A DNA stretch of 5,111 bases. Source: an uncultured Bacteroides sp. Its GTDB lineage: Bacteria > Bacteroidota > Bacteroidia > Bacteroidales > Bacteroidaceae. The DNA lies in NCBI GenBank assembly GCA_900551645.1, contig URWP01000201.1:1-5111 (forward strand), written 5' to 3'. Below, in pieces: positions 4,752 through 5,111 of this stretch (positions are counted from its first letter, which is position 1; the number at the start of each line of letters is the position of its first letter). The notes below the pieces were generated by a model. The model worked only from the letters and a program-made list of their open reading frames with translations. It was not told where the DNA came from and made no database searches. The translations under genes and the position numbers were made by a program.

Positions 4752-5111
4752 ATGGCTTCATTTGTAATAGAAGGTGGGCATAAACTGCATGGTGAGATTG
4801 TGCCTCAGGGTGCTAAAAATGAAGTACTGGAAGTGCTTTGTGCTACATTGCTCACTTCCGAAGAAGTGACCATTAGCAATATTCCGGATATTCTGGACGT
4901 GAATAATTTGATTCAGTTACTTCGGGATATGGGAGTGAAGGTTTCGAAAACGGATTTTGAGACTTATACGTTTCAGGCAGATTTTGTGAATCTGGCTTAT
5001 TTGGAAAGCGATGATTTCCTGCAGCGCTGCTCGAAGTTGCGCGGCTCGGTCATGCTGGTTGGTCCGCTGATTGCCCGGTTTGGACAGGCACTTATTTTTA
5101 AACCGGGGGGG
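4752..5111 (+). CDS. murA: UDP-N-acetylglucosamine 1-carboxyvinyltransferase MurA, N-terminal fragment
   Basis: This open frame of 120 codons runs off the right edge with no stop. MurA transfers enolpyruvate from PEP to UDP-GlcNAc, the first committed cytoplasmic step of peptidoglycan synthesis. The translation starts MASFVIEGGHKLHGEI. The PQGAKNEVL block puts Lys22-Asn23 at the positions of the substrate-binding K22/N23 of E. coli MurA. IPDILDVNNLIQLLRDMGV and KLRGSVMLVGPLIARFG (95-111) are strongly MurA-like, and the fragment ends FKPGG, where the family continues into a G-x-IG-x-R segment. The PEP-reactive Cys loop is beyond the window. The ATG at 4752 is 18 bp after the DUF4290 stop and fits the family N-terminus, so translation in one operon with tsaB and DUF4290 is likely. 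Confidence 0.95.
   Translation, partial: MASFVIEGGHKLHGEIVPQGAKNEVLEVLCATLLTSEEVTISNIPDILDVNNLIQLLRDMGVKVSKTDFETYTFQADFVNLAYLESDDFLQRCSKLRGSVMLVGPLIARFGQALIFKPGG

Noticed and set aside
1..5111. Search for a defence system, prophage, transposon, CRISPR array or biosynthetic cluster
   Set aside because: Every large frame is accounted for by housekeeping or conserved Bacteroidota genes, intergenic gaps are short, and no direct-repeat arrays, integrase, transposase or tRNA remnants were seen.

Overview
The window looks like a chromosomal housekeeping segment from a gut Bacteroidales bacterium (Bacteroides/Phocaeicola-like). Three things point there: recognisable Bacteroides-type protein sequences (Gmk, YicC, TsaB, DUF4290, MurA), matches to the Bacteroidota -7 promoter consensus TAnnTTTG upstream of several genes, and the lack of strong Shine-Dalgarno sequences. 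I see no mobile element, CRISPR array, tRNA or rRNA. Both ends cut through genes.

Layout. Positions 1-71 hold the first 23 codons of menA (minus strand, menaquinone synthesis). A 144-bp divergent intergenic region follows, with a good minus-strand -7 element for menA, a weaker plus-strand promoter candidate and a 10-bp perfect hairpin close to the next start codon. Positions 216-1067 (plus) encode a predicted lipoprotein metallophosphoesterase. It converges on nadD with only 3 bp between stop codons, and a GC-rich hairpin overlaps its stop. Positions 1071-3310 (minus) form a compact four-gene unit transcribed leftward: yicC, gmk, a 60-aa two-helix membrane protein, and nadD. A 93-bp divergent region then carries back-to-back promoters. 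Positions 3404-5111 (plus) form a second unit: tsaB, a DUF4290 gene, and the start of murA, which runs off the window.

How the genes fit together. The leftward unit joins a YicC/YloC-family RNA-acting protein, GMP phosphorylation and NAD synthesis. The rightward unit joins tRNA t6A modification, a Bacteroidota protein of unknown function and the first committed step of peptidoglycan synthesis. The two units share one short promoter region, so core nucleotide/NAD metabolism and translation/cell-wall genes may be expressed in step. This is inference from layout only.

I found no convincing new multi-gene system. The points most worth a second look are the small membrane protein wedged between gmk and nadD, the hairpin at the convergent junction, the leader hairpin of the phosphoesterase gene, and the compact divergent promoter.
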